Shown: positions 23,809-32,919, counted from the first letter of the stretch. The stretch: DNA of 64,000 nt from Pseudomonas arcuscaelestis (GCF_016881005.1 NZ_JACOPV010000009.1:124001-188000); one strand, 5' to 3'. The notes: generated from the sequence alone by a model not told the origin. Program-made: numbers and translations.

Positions 23809-23917
23809 TCGATAGAAGTGTGCTGAGCATTGGGAGGAGTGTGCGCCGGCATTCACTCCCTAGGCAGTTGAACAAGTGATAAGTCCGGGCGCTTACCACA
23901 AAACGCTAATTTGGCGG

Positions 23918-24568
23918 TTACCGGGTAACACTGGCATGGACCAAGGTTTGACGCCCATGAATGCTGATCAGACCTGCTTCTGAAAGATCCCTCATGACCT
24001 TTCCCACCATTTCGCGAGTGCAGCCAACCATCGTTGCGATTTCAACCCGCGTGGTGTTGAGCATATAGCCTTCTGGATGAGCTTTTGCCTCAGGCAGGCC
24101 ACAGAGTTCAACTAGCGCACTGGAGACTCGCCCTCGAACGTCGAAGAATGCGAACTGGCCGACCTTGCGTAAGGCCCTCAGGCTTGTTTGGGTCAGCTCG
24201 CTGCAGATGCCGAACATACCCAGCGGGTCCGCTGCGCACACTGCCAGCAGTTTCTTGGCAGTCAAGACGTAGGCGATGCATTCGGTTTTAGCGAGAACGT
24301 GCATCTGAATTTGATTGCTGGGTTCGGCTTCGATGCTGCCGAAAACATCGCCTGGAACGAGGTGGGTAACATTGAGTTCATTCGATCGGCTTTGATCTGC
24401 CACGTGCAGTGCTGCTGTACCTTGCAGGAGCAAAAAGACTGATGGCTCTTTTGATTCGAACCGAAGCATGGTCGTACCACGTTCGTACTTTCGCAAGTTC
24501 CCTGACTCTTCAAAGTGCGCCTCAACGCGGGCTCTTTGGAGGGACCCGCTGTGGCCGGGGTGTGTCAT
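23918..24568 (-). CDS. Vfr/Crp-like transcriptional regulator
   Basis: An N-terminal cyclic-nucleotide-binding-like barrel (VFLLLQGTAALHV, LVPGDVFGSIE) is followed by a C-terminal winged helix closely resembling Pseudomonas Vfr: TRVEIATMVGCTREMVGKVM, then DLSEAGLISIHGRQTLV. The DNA-reading helix CTREMVGKV keeps the Arg-Glu of Vfr/CRP (CSREMVGR), so the operator may resemble a CRP site. The cAMP-contacting Arg-Ser pair is not obvious. The ATG at 24568 has GGAG 5-8 nt upstream and is preferred over a codon at 24586. It diverges from the UvrD-like gene. Confidence 0.85.
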   Translation of the reverse strand: MTHPGHSGSLQRARVEAHFEESGNLRKYERGTTMLRFESKEPSVFLLLQGTAALHVADQSRSNELNVTHLVPGDVFGSIEAEPSNQIQMHVLAKTECIAYVLTAKKLLAVCAADPLGMFGICSELTQTSLRALRKVGQFAFFDVRGRVSSALVELCGLPEAKAHPEGYMLNTTRVEIATMVGCTREMVGKVMRDLSEAGLISIHGRQTLVHASVTR

Positions 24569-24729
24569 TAATCGCTCCGTCTGCAATTGGTCTTCGTCCG
24601 GGCCGCGGAGGCGCGGTTAGGGAGTACAACGACGATACCTATAGTTGTCCGATTAGCGTTAGCCAAAACAGGGTCTCCAAATTCCGTACACCTGTTTTGA
24701 GTGGCGCTATGAAGGGTTGAGGGACAATA

Positions 24730-27174
24730 TTGGGCGACCTTATTGTTCCGACAGGACTGCATGAAGTGAATCAACCGCCTGAGGCCCCCTTCGAGTTGGA
24801 CGAACTGCCATTTCACCTGCGCCTGGCCGCCCAGGCGCTGGGCGCAGGATTGGACTTCCTTCAGGCGCGTCACGATGGATCATGGGAGGCGGGCAGGCGC
24901 AGTGGGCTCAAGGAGGCGTTAACGGGCACAGCGAAGGTTGAGCCGCAGTTGCAGCAGGTGAAGTTGATCCTTGGGCACCCTGATGCCGTACACCATCGCC
25001 CAGGGAAAGAGGAGTCGCTGTTCGGCCACGAGCGAATTCCGGTCACCGGCGAAGCTCGCGCTTCTATGCGAGCCGACTGTGAGAAAGTCCTGGGCAGAAA
25101 CGCCCAGCCTACTGGCGAGCAATGGAAAGTCATTTTATCTATGTCGCCGGCAACCCTCATGACGGGTGGAGCCGGGACAGGGAAAACCAGAACCCTATTG
25201 TTCAGGGCTTTGATGCTTCACCGGTACCTGGGTATCCCGCTCGACCAAATCCAGATCTTAACTTTCAGTCGTGAGGCTAGGATGGATCTAGCCGCAGAGC
25301 TGCAGGAGTTGTTTGGCCTATTTGGAGTCGTCCTCACGAACGATGCTTGCCTGAGGATTGTGAAAACACCGCGGTCCTGTCTGCTCTCACAGGTTCAAGC
25401 ACTGCCAGAACTTGCATCAGTCATTCCTTTCGAAGTCTTCGGCTGCTCTCCGGCGGATAACGTGTCCCTATCGGATGGCCGGCCATTCGAAGCTGCGCTT
25501 GGCACACAGCAGCGTGATGAGATGGCCAGGTGCTTGAACCACCTTTACAGGGGCAACAAGCGTTTCTCGGAACTTTACATCGCGCTTTGGTCGGCGTCGT
25601 TGAAACTCCCGCATCTTGAGGTTGATGACGAGGAAGTGGTTAAGCGAGCACCAATGGGTTGGAAGCTCAGCGAGTTTGATGAAGAGTTAAGCGATGCAGT
25701 TGAGCGCTTATGGTGCTCAGCAAAGGCCTGGCCTCTTGATGGGATTACAGCTCAGCGGAAGTCATTCATGCTTCGCGGCCGCAGTTACAACACCCACGGT
25801 TACATTCCTCAGCTACGGATGCACGTTGTCCTGGGGTTTGACCGGAGTGAGGGGCCAAGCCTGAAGCGAGGCCCCATGGCACAGATGGAGCTCTACAAGG
25901 AGGTTGCTGTTAAGCGTACGCTACTCCAGGCCTATTTCCCGGAGACGCTGATACACCTTGACTCCTACCAGGACGCTATTCACCTGGCTGAGGCCTTACG
26001 CAATCTGGCCAAAGCAGCACCAGTGTTTTCGTATGCCCTGAAGGGCGATACCTCACCGGTACCGCTGCTCGACTCTTTCAACACAACTGCAGCATTGTTG
26101 GATTCGTTGGGGCTCGAGGTCGCGAGTGTGGCGAGCAAAACCAACTTCTTACCCGGGGACTCCGATGCCCTCTATGTAGAACTTCTGGGCGTGTATTGGC
26201 AGGCCCTGGAGCGCCACCTGCTTGGGCTCTCATCACCCGTTATTCCGTATGGTCGGCTATTTGCCATGTTCGGCGGTAGTCACTCAACGGGGATACGTCA
26301 TATCCCGAATGAGGTGATTGGACAATGCAGACACCTCCTCATAGATGGAGCCGAGGATCAGACGGTGCCGGTCGCTTCGTGGGTCAGAGCCGTCATCAGC
26401 GAGATCCGACGCCGGGAAATGCAGCGACCTGTTAACCGTGGATTGTGCTCATCGCTCACGATCGCGGGTGATGCCAGCCAATGGGTGTTTGGCAGCTATG
26501 GTGCATCGCCGCGGCTGATAACCGACTTTGACGACCTCTTCCCTTGTCCCGTGCCCCCAACTAGATCAGTCCTGAGTGAATCCTTCCGGTCAGCTCAACC
26601 AATCATCGAGGCAGGATACAACCTGGTTCAGAGCCTCGGGACGGGATCTGTCCGAGCGCCTAAAGCAGTCGCAAGATTGGCCCAAGACAGCCAGCGAGTC
26701 CAGATGATTGGCGATGAGCCCCATGAGTTGCAATCGGTATGTGATGCCGCAGCAGCAAAGGGGCACAAGGTGCTAATCCTGATCGACAGTGAGATTGACA
26801 AAGCATGGGTGGGAGCCGCGGTTGGGGACCGAATCCGTAACGACAGGGCACAAGGGGGAAAGGGCATCCGCGTTAGAGAGTTTCATAAAGCCAAAGCTCT
26901 AGAGGCAGATGTCGTAGTTATGGTGGGGGACCCATCAGCTGGGGTGTCCTCCTGGTATCGCAACCAACTCTACAAGCTTGCCGGTTTTAGCATTGGTGGT
27001 GATGCGATGCCCGGGGACACGGTCTCCCATGGGGAGGCTCTGCGCCTCGCACACGTAGCGGTCACCCGGGCGCGACTGCGTTGTTACTGGTTCCCTAACA
27101 GAGGGGTTGATGCCGGCCGCACGGCGAGCGTCCTCGGCGGACTTCTTCCAGGACTGTTCGAGGATAGGCGCTGA
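24730..27174 (+). CDS. UvrD-like superfamily-1 protein with altered Walker B
   Basis: An 814-residue SF1-type protein. Walker A is GGAGTGKTRT at about 146. Other motifs are TFSREARMDLA (Ia), AGDASQWVFGSYGAS (III), SESFRSAQP (IV), VREFHKAKALEADVVV (V) and AHVAVTRARLR (VI). Motif II, normally DExxD, reads IDGAEDQ at about 537, so the catalytic Glu after the Asp is replaced by Gly. ATP hydrolysis may be weak or lost while binding is kept. An unknown region of about 110 residues precedes the helicase core. TTG 24730 has GAGGGAC upstream. It diverges from the Vfr-like gene and is followed by an unknown gene. Confidence 0.8.
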   Translation: MGDLIVPTGLHEVNQPPEAPFELDELPFHLRLAAQALGAGLDFLQARHDGSWEAGRRSGLKEALTGTAKVEPQLQQVKLILGHPDAVHHRPGKEESLFGHERIPVTGEARASMRADCEKVLGRNAQPTGEQWKVILSMSPATLMTGGAGTGKTRTLLFRALMLHRYLGIPLDQIQILTFSREARMDLAAELQELFGLFGVVLTNDACLRIVKTPRSCLLSQVQALPELASVIPFEVFGCSPADNVSLSDGRPFEAALGTQQRDEMARCLNHLYRGNKRFSELYIALWSASLKLPHLEVDDEEVVKRAPMGWKLSEFDEELSDAVERLWCSAKAWPLDGITAQRKSFMLRGRSYNTHGYIPQLRMHVVLGFDRSEGPSLKRGPMAQMELYKEVAVKRTLLQAYFPETLIHLDSYQDAIHLAEALRNLAKAAPVFSYALKGDTSPVPLLDSFNTTAALLDSLGLEVASVASKTNFLPGDSDALYVELLGVYWQALERHLLGLSSPVIPYGRLFAMFGGSHSTGIRHIPNEVIGQCRHLLIDGAEDQTVPVASWVRAVISEIRRREMQRPVNRGLCSSLTIAGDASQWVFGSYGASPRLITDFDDLFPCPVPPTRSVLSESFRSAQPIIEAGYNLVQSLGTGSVRAPKAVARLAQDSQRVQMIGDEPHELQSVCDAAAAKGHKVLILIDSEIDKAWVGAAVGDRIRNDRAQGGKGIRVREFHKAKALEADVVVMVGDPSAGVSSWYRNQLYKLAGFSIGGDAMPGDTVSHGEALRLAHVAVTRARLRCYWFPNRGVDAGRTASVLGGLLPGLFEDRR

Positions 27175-27225
27175 CTTGGACAAGCACAGCAGGTTCAGCA
27201 GTGCTGCCCGTTAGGAGCGGATTAA

Positions 27226-27777
27226 ATGGAAACGCAGTCAAAGAGACAGGCTATGACGCCGCATTCGACAAAAATTGAAGTGACCGTTCGGACAAATGAG
27301 GGCGAGAACAAGACTGTTCCAGCCACAGATTTAACGAATGCCAATAAGATCGCCAAGCAGCTCAGAACCCATGCAAGCTACATGGTGTGCATCGTTGAGG
27401 ATGGGGTCAGAACCCAGCGCTGGGACAGGCCAACTGTGGTTGGTGAAAACAAGTGGCGGAAGGAAGAGCTAGGTGCGTTTGAACGTCTTGGCAAAGCCCG
27501 GGAGATCGTCAAGGTAACCGAGAAACTGGTCTTGCGGTGTTACCAGGTCGGTGATTCCGACTGGGTCGCGGCAACCTCCCCAGAGGAAGCGCTGTTGGTG
27601 ATGCATCAGCTAGAGGGTGAGGAAGACCAGATAGCTTACGCCGTCGTGCTCAGTAGTGATGAAGAACTCGATCAAGGCTGGGCGAAACCTGACGAGCCAG
27701 AGAAGTGCGTGGGGTCATTGCGACAATGGCTGGAAGCAGCCAAGAAACCTTGCTGGCTTGCCTGTACTGCCAGCTAG
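27226..27777 (+). CDS. Hypothetical protein
   Basis: A 183-residue acidic, soluble-looking protein with no signal peptide, TM segment or motif that I recognise. The N-terminal part has alternating beta-like segments (KIEVTVRTNEGENKTV), and the C-terminal part two amphipathic helices. GGAGCGG lies about 6 nt before the ATG. It follows the UvrD-like gene by 51 nt and is probably co-transcribed with it. Confidence 0.6.
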   Translation: METQSKRQAMTPHSTKIEVTVRTNEGENKTVPATDLTNANKIAKQLRTHASYMVCIVEDGVRTQRWDRPTVVGENKWRKEELGAFERLGKAREIVKVTEKLVLRCYQVGDSDWVAATSPEEALLVMHQLEGEEDQIAYAVVLSSDEELDQGWAKPDEPEKCVGSLRQWLEAAKKPCWLACTAS

Positions 27778-27834
27778 CTGATGAGCAAGGCTCGGCCGGG
27801 CGGCGAGTCGCCAGGGGGCTATTGAGGAAGCACC

Positions 27835-28209
27835 CTAAGCCTGGACCACCGAGATGAGGTCCTTCGTCGACATGAGCATAATTGCGCGCAAACCAGCGGG
27901 TATGACGTGCTTAATGATTTCAGCGCCGTCATAAACAGCCTCGGTATCGGATGCTCGGAACACCCCGTGCGGTAGCCACGGTTCATTACCCAGCCACCTG
28001 CGGATCTGGTAATCGATGGTCCAACCGCCAATGGTTACCCATAAATGCGGCCGCACTACCTTGTCCCGTATGGTCAAGCTGCCGGCCATCAGAGATGGCG
28101 TCTGGCCAATCTCAATCAACATAGATGCAACAACTCGTGAAAAACCGTCGCACTCCAATTCCGCGTGCTGTATCGGGTCGAACAATTGTCTTAGCTGGTC
28201 GCGGGTCAT
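27835..28209 (-). CDS. Transglutaminase-like cysteine protein
   Basis: The ~124-residue protein shows a Cys-His-Asp order typical of small transglutaminase/NAT-like folds: ECDGFSRVVASML (nucleophile Cys at the start of a helix), RPHLWVTIGG (His before a strand) and WTIDYQIRRW (Asp). The ATG at 28209 has GGAG about 10 nt upstream; a longer frame to 28287 lacks a ribosome site. It diverges from the DNA methyltransferase gene. Crosslinking, protease or acyltransfer activity cannot be distinguished from the sequence. Confidence 0.6.
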   Translation of the reverse strand: MTRDQLRQLFDPIQHAELECDGFSRVVASMLIEIGQTPSLMAGSLTIRDKVVRPHLWVTIGGWTIDYQIRRWLGNEPWLPHGVFRASDTEAVYDGAEIIKHVIPAGLRAIMLMSTKDLISVVQA

Positions 28210-28335
28210 CACTTGGTCTCCATGGTGAGCGCGCACTGTATGAGTGACCTGCTCGTGCCACCAGCAACTCGCGCATGGTTCTGGCACGCCGCTTCTACTG
28301 GGATAGTTTGTGCATCATACAGCTGGTACAGATTA

Positions 28336-29616
28336 ATGAAGACTTTCAAAGCCAAAGCGGTACCTTCGACACAGGGAGATCTGTTCGGAGCAGAACAGAT
28401 TGCTGCGATTTACAAGTCGCGTCCTGATGCACCGATCGACAACGCCACACTCTATAGCATGGTAGCGAAACGTGGTGGGCTACCGAAGGAGGTTATGGAG
28501 GAGCGAGTCCCGGTTGGCCGCTCCGGTCAACGTCACAGCCTGGAACGACGTGCCATTCGTTGGAGTCAGCAGGATCTCAGGCGCGCCGGCATTCTCGAGC
28601 GTGTACCAGGAGCGCGCGGAATCTGGCGACTTACCGAGGATGCCAAACGAGACCTGAACATGGCTAAGCCAGGGGTGAAGGTCATCGCGTTCCGAACTGA
28701 CCTCGGCGTAGCCGTGTTTGGACCGAGCGGGGACATATTCAAGAACCTGGATATCCCGATAATGGCGATTGTCACGTCGCCTCCGTACCCATTGGCCCAC
28801 TCACGCCGATACGGAAATCCGGACCAAAAAGAGATCGTGAAATTCATCATGGACACGCTTGAGCCAATCATCGAGCGACTGGATGAGCGTGGCTCCCTCG
28901 CGCTGAATATTAGCCAGGATATTTTCATGCCGGGCTCGCCGGCGCGGTCAACCTATGTAGAGCGTCTTGTAATAGCGTTGGAGGATGCCGGACTTAGCTT
29001 GATGGAAAGGCTGATTTGGCAATCCAACAAGGCACCCGGGCCTATGCAGTGGGCATCGAAAACTCGACAGCAGCTTAACGTTGCCTATGAGCCCATAATT
29101 GTCATGGCCAAAAACCCACTCAAGTTTAAGGGTGACAACCGACGGGTGCTGGAGCAGCACTCGGAACGCCACCTCGCGCTGATCGAAAAAGGCGGTGAAA
29201 AGCGTGCTACCTGCCATGGCGACGGAGCGTACAGGCTCCGCGTGGGCAGTTTCGGTCAGGCTACCGATGGGCGAATTCCCAAGAACATACTTCAGCGCGG
29301 GATCCGTTGCGCTCACGGGAACAGGTACAAGAAGGCCGCTGAAGCGCTAGGACTACCAGTTCATGGTGCAGGGCAGCCATACTCGGTACCGGAGTTTTTG
29401 ATCAAATGGCTGACAGAGGAGGGTGACACTGTCGCGGATCCGTTCGGTGGACGCCTTATGACCTCCTTGGCGGCAGAAATGCTTGGTCGGCTATGGATCA
29501 CCGGAGAGCGGGCCCTTCAATATGTGCGAGGCGGCGCAGAGCTCTTTCGCGATCGCCCGGGTTTTTATCTAAACGCACAACTTGAGCAAGCATTTGCTGG
29601 CGCTGGCCAGCGTTAA
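28336..29616 (+). CDS. DNA methyltransferase, TSPPY type
   Basis: About 426 residues. The catalytic motif is TSPPYP at about 149 and the SAM-binding motif ADPFGGRLMTSLAAEMLGR at about 368. Catalytic before SAM-binding is the beta-class order, and Ser in the motif suggests N4-cytosine (Asp/Asn for N6-adenine). A winged-helix-like N-terminal part (SQQDLRRAGILERVPGARG, WRLTEDAK) resembles the DNA-recognition domain of Mrr-type enzymes. The ATG at 28336 is chosen over the upstream frame at 28213, which overlaps the divergent gene. A helix-hairpin-helix protein follows within 10 nt, and no classical endonuclease is adjacent. Confidence 0.85.
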   Translation: MKTFKAKAVPSTQGDLFGAEQIAAIYKSRPDAPIDNATLYSMVAKRGGLPKEVMEERVPVGRSGQRHSLERRAIRWSQQDLRRAGILERVPGARGIWRLTEDAKRDLNMAKPGVKVIAFRTDLGVAVFGPSGDIFKNLDIPIMAIVTSPPYPLAHSRRYGNPDQKEIVKFIMDTLEPIIERLDERGSLALNISQDIFMPGSPARSTYVERLVIALEDAGLSLMERLIWQSNKAPGPMQWASKTRQQLNVAYEPIIVMAKNPLKFKGDNRRVLEQHSERHLALIEKGGEKRATCHGDGAYRLRVGSFGQATDGRIPKNILQRGIRCAHGNRYKKAAEALGLPVHGAGQPYSVPEFLIKWLTEEGDTVADPFGGRLMTSLAAEMLGRLWITGERALQYVRGGAELFRDRPGFYLNAQLEQAFAGAGQR

Positions 29617-29625
29617 GGACAGAGA

Positions 29626-30294
29626 TTGGCAGCCATTAACATCAACGAGTTCCCAGCCTACTTTCGTGCGTACAAGTGGTCCAATGCGAATCATGCCTCA
29701 CGTGGTTATCCAGGAGATGCCTTCCCAGGGTTTCCCTGGATCAAGTCTCTGGAGGACCGCGGCGCAAGGATGGCCGGTCAACAGATCTTAGCGGTCGCCC
29801 CCACGGACTATATCCGCGAGATTTTGTCGTGGGGCGCAGGCAAGAACGATCCCAGTATGAAATTCGAAGCCGGCCTTGGGAACGTAGCTCTGATCGAGAT
29901 AATTCGGCAGGTGATAGCGGTAATTGACGACCCGCGCCAGGCAATCAGTACGGCACTTCAAATCCCTGGTTTTGGTTTGACCTATGCCTCTAAGTTGCTT
30001 CGGTTTCTGAGGCCGGAAACGCATGCGAGCCTGGATAGGCGTATCCGTGTCAGTATGCTTAAGGCCGGCTTACTGTCCAAGATCCACGATAGCTATGCCA
30101 GCTCGATGGTCGATGGATATGTGGAGTTCCAGTCCTTCTGCGCGCGCCTGTGTGCCCAGTTAGAGGCAGAGGGGATTCAGCGCCCAGGTTGTATGCTCGA
30201 GTTAGGGCCGGAGCCGGCTGGCTGGCGGGTGGCCGATGTGGAAATGGCACTCTTCGCATGGGCGGACACCGCAGCAGCGCAACGCAACCCTTAG
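29626..30294 (+). CDS. Helix-hairpin-helix, DNA-glycosylase-like protein
   Basis: A 222-residue protein. LQIPGFGLTYASKLLRFLRP matches the helix-hairpin-helix of the HhH-GPD/OGG1 glycosylase fold, and ASLDRRIR follows at the spacing of the conserved catalytic Asp. The Lys used by bifunctional glycosylases just after the hairpin glycine is absent (GLT here), so it would be monofunctional or non-catalytic. TTG 29626 has AAGGA about 8 nt upstream. It is directly downstream of the DNA methyltransferase. It might be a repair partner or a restriction component; that is inference. Confidence 0.65.
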   Translation: MAAININEFPAYFRAYKWSNANHASRGYPGDAFPGFPWIKSLEDRGARMAGQQILAVAPTDYIREILSWGAGKNDPSMKFEAGLGNVALIEIIRQVIAVIDDPRQAISTALQIPGFGLTYASKLLRFLRPETHASLDRRIRVSMLKAGLLSKIHDSYASSMVDGYVEFQSFCARLCAQLEAEGIQRPGCMLELGPEPAGWRVADVEMALFAWADTAAAQRNP

Positions 30295-30334
30295 GGATTT
30301 CCGCGCAGGCCATTGCGGGTATTCCTGGCCGCCC

Positions 30335-30362
30335 CAAAAAAAGCCAGCCCTCGGCTGGCTTT
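30335..30362. terminator. Bidirectional terminator
   Basis: An A-tract leads into AAAGCCAGCC-CTC-GGCTGGCTTT, a perfect stem with a 3-nt loop. It has T-rich exits on both strands and lies between the convergent glycosylase-like and MvaT-like genes. Confidence 0.85.
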
Positions 30363-30379
30363 GTAATGCGTCGCTGGTA

Positions 30380-30754
30380 CTACTTCTGGAGCCAGCCTTC
30401 CACGGCTGCTGCGCCGTGTTCAGTTTTCCATGCTTTCAGGGTTCTATGGTTGCCGCCCTTTGTCTCAACGGTTTCACCGTTATGAGGGTTTTTGTAAATC
30501 TTGACCTGACGCTCCTTTCGAGAACCTTTAGGGGCACCTGCCGATTTTGCGGCTTTGATGGCGGAGCTGGCCGGGTCCAGGATAGCTACGACGTCGCGCA
30601 AGCTCTTGTCGTAGGTGGCCATCAGTTCTTTCAGCTTGGATTCGAACTCGATCTCAGCTTTCAGTTTTGGATTGTCCTTGAGCGAATCCAGGCGGGCTTG
30701 CAGTTCGCGGATGGATTCTTCGGTCGAACGGTATTCGGTGATCAGGCTAGTCAT
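30380..30754 (-). CDS. MvaT/MvaU-family (H-NS-like) xenogeneic silencer
   Basis: The protein reads as MvaT along its length. The N-terminal oligomerising coiled coil is TSLITEYRSTEESIRELQAR (MvaT: SLINEYRATEEAIKELQER). The C-terminal AT-hook-like DNA-binding domain has VKIYKNPHNGETVETKGGNH followed by TLKAWKTEHGAAAVEGWLQ. The start is ATG 30754: its N-terminus matches MvaT and GGAGCA lies just upstream. At 124 residues it has the family length. MvaT proteins bind AT-rich DNA and silence foreign genes in Pseudomonas. Plasmid copies such as Pmr of pCAR1 lower the cost of plasmid carriage. Confidence 0.93.
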   Translation of the reverse strand: MTSLITEYRSTEESIRELQARLDSLKDNPKLKAEIEFESKLKELMATYDKSLRDVVAILDPASSAIKAAKSAGAPKGSRKERQVKIYKNPHNGETVETKGGNHRTLKAWKTEHGAAAVEGWLQK

Positions 30755-31002
30755 GAAATGCTCCAGGGTGGTGTGTTTCATGCTCAGGCCCTTAATTTGA
30801 GCCCCAGTAATTACTGGTTGCCTCAATGAGGGCTGGGCGATGAGATGTGTATCGGAATTCTGGCCGACGCCAGGGTCCATCAGAGTCGCGAACCTTGAAA
30901 GTTCCTGGCTCTATGGCATCTAGGGTAACAACGGATTCAAAAATGCCAAACCCGTTCTAGGGGTGCGGAATTCAGTACCTGTGGAAGTTGTTGGGTGTTC
31001 AC

Positions 31003-31311
31003 TCAGAGACCGTCCAATGCATCTTTGACGCTTGAGAAATCGACCCCAGCCTGTTTTGGCTCAACCTCGGGGAAGCGGCAGACAAGGACTTTCCCAGAAA
31101 ATTCGTGACAATCAGCCCCTTGGGCTTTCGCGTCGGAAACAACTTTTGACGCCTTGCCGCTAGACAGGCCCTCGAACCTTACCCACTCAGCGGGTTTGGT
31201 TTGCTCGCGTTTAACGTCTATGACTTCAACAGGGATCGAGATGTTTTGGCCAGCCTGGGCAGCACCACATAAAAGTAGGCCCATAGCGGCCAGGACACGC
31301 AACTTCGTCAT
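31003..31311 (-). CDS. Small periplasmic hypothetical protein
   Basis: About 102 residues with a signal peptide (LRVLAAMGLLLCGAAQAG) and a small soluble domain with two cysteines (DCHEFSGKVLVC) that could form a disulfide. The ATG at 31311 places the signal peptide at the N-terminus; an upstream TTG/CTG region is less likely. No family is recognised. It stands alone between the MvaT-like gene and the ter operon promoter region. Confidence 0.6.
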   Translation of the reverse strand: MTKLRVLAAMGLLLCGAAQAGQNISIPVEVIDVKREQTKPAEWVRFEGLSSGKASKVVSDAKAQGADCHEFSGKVLVCRFPEVEPKQAGVDFSSVKDALDGL

Positions 31312-31917
31312 TTGGTACTCACTTGTTCTCTCTAATGGATGGAGCACTGTTCAATTTCATAGGATAACGGTTGCAGCCGCTAGTGGCACGCGACATTGCG
31401 GTCATAAGCTTTCTATCAACAGTCACTAATGAGGCGCTGTACAGACTCCACTTCAACGAAAGGCATGGCTGCATTGGCCCGCTCTATGGAGGAGCAGCAG
31501 CCATCCCTAAAGTACGCGCTGCCTCCACTTCCGATGTGTCTGCTGGCCGGCTAGGATTTGACGATCGTATTTAAGTAAAACGGACATCTAGCTCGGTAGG
31601 AAAGTCGGTTTGGTTCGCAGTATTGCTGCCCGGCAGTCCTAAAGATGGTAACTGAGGAGCGCATTAAGGACATGACCCCGAAGCGTGGGGCAACACTGGG
31701 AACGATGGCGGTACCGAACCTTTGACAGCCAGGCCCCACACTAGTCATAAATAGCAACACTTATTGACACATGTCTATGGCTAAGCGGCTGCGTAGGAAA
31801 AGGCTACAGATCATACTATCGCCCCCTTGAAGCAGCCGATTTCGCCGTTACTATCTCGCACAAGGTTCGGATCAAAGCTGATCCAAAAGTCCATCCCCCT
31901 AGTTCAAGGCGGTTTTA
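31312..31917. other. Long intergenic region upstream of ter operon
   Basis: About 600 bp without a gene that I can support. Short open frames here have no ribosome site. It should carry the promoter of the divergent periplasmic gene and the leader of the ter operon. A sigma-70-like promoter candidate is listed separately. I see no long inverted repeat. Confidence 0.5.
31722..31751 (+). promoter_or_regulatory. Sigma-70-like promoter candidate for ter operon
   Basis: TTGACA at 31722-31727 is separated by 18 bp from CATAAA at 31746-31751, about 165 bp upstream of the ATP-grasp start. The -35 box is perfect and the -10 box weak. A second TTGACA occurs near 31764 but without a -10 box. Confidence 0.45.
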
Positions 31918-32919
31918 ATGATCTGGTTTCTCCAGGGTCAGGCTTCACAGCGCGATATTATCCTCGGCGCGCGAGAGGCTCTCCCCGATAACGTTCGCGT
32001 GTTTGCATCTCACGGTGGCGACCGTCCTGAGATCACAGGTATGGCACACGCAAGCTTCAAAGAACCCGAGAACCGCGATGAGCGTATCGACTGGGTTATC
32101 CGCACTGCTGTGCAGCACTCGATCAAGGTCATTCTGGCAGGGCGTGTTGGTGGTGCGTATGAGGCACGGCGTGCCGAGTTTGATCGTGCCGGCATCACCT
32201 TGGTCACCGGTGGGGTGAGCTCCCGCACCTTTGAGTTGGTCGATGATAAAGCGAACTTCACCGCCGAAGCTGAGCGTGCCGGTCTCGCGTGCATCCCGGC
32301 GATCACGGTACAAAATGCAGATCAACTTCGCGCTGCGTATGAAACCCTGAGTCCGAGTTCGGAAGTCTGCATCAAGCCTGTCGTTGGTATCTATGGCCAG
32401 GGCTTCTGGCGGTTCAAGGTAGGGGTTGACCCGTTCCGCTGCTTTGCGAATCCCGATGCTCGAGAGGTGGACTTTGAAACCTACCATCGGATCTATGCGG
32501 CAGGCCCAGAGCGGGAGGCAATGTTGGTGATGCCTTACTTGCCAGGCGCCGAATGCTCTGTAGACATGGTTTGCGAAGCCGGCAAGGTAGTGGAATACGT
32601 AGGTCGCAGGAAGGCTGGTTCACATCAAACCTTCGAGCGCGGTACCCCGGCAACCGATCTTGCGATCGCCGCGGCTGAGCACTTCGGCTGCGACGGCATC
32701 ATCAACGTCCAGACACGCGATGATGCAGAAGGAAAGCCACTGCTCCTCGAAATTAACCCCCGCTATTCGGGTGGCATTGGCTACACCCGCATGGTAGGGG
32801 TCAACTTGGCAGGAGTCTTCGCCGCCCGCCGACTTGGTTTCGCAGAACCTGAGAGTTGCTGGAAAGACGGCGTGCGAATTCGGGCGATCACAATTCCGGT
32901 TTCGATACCGGGCGAATGA
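31918..32919 (+). CDS. ATP-grasp enzyme of the ter biosynthetic arm
   Basis: A 333-residue ATP-grasp ligase. Visible elements are EVCIKPVVGIYGQGFWRF (Lys and glycine-rich ATP loop), VMPYLPGAECSVD, and LLLEINPRYSGGIGYT (metal-binding Glu-x-Asn). It would join a carboxylate to an amine or thiol using ATP. It is the first gene of the operon of ter-associated enzymes (PRTase, HAD, StiP, CitE-like) that comparative genomics has proposed to make a nucleoside-like metabolite. The true substrate is unknown. The stop lies 74 nt before the TerD-protease start. Confidence 0.85.
   Translation: MIWFLQGQASQRDIILGAREALPDNVRVFASHGGDRPEITGMAHASFKEPENRDERIDWVIRTAVQHSIKVILAGRVGGAYEARRAEFDRAGITLVTGGVSSRTFELVDDKANFTAEAERAGLACIPAITVQNADQLRAAYETLSPSSEVCIKPVVGIYGQGFWRFKVGVDPFRCFANPDAREVDFETYHRIYAAGPEREAMLVMPYLPGAECSVDMVCEAGKVVEYVGRRKAGSHQTFERGTPATDLAIAAAEHFGCDGIINVQTRDDAEGKPLLLEINPRYSGGIGYTRMVGVNLAGVFAARRLGFAEPESCWKDGVRIRAITIPVSIPGE

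Noticed and set aside
31551..31760. 69-codon minus-strand frame in the ter leader
   Set aside because: No ribosome site and no protein-like pattern; it would overlap the candidate ter promoter.
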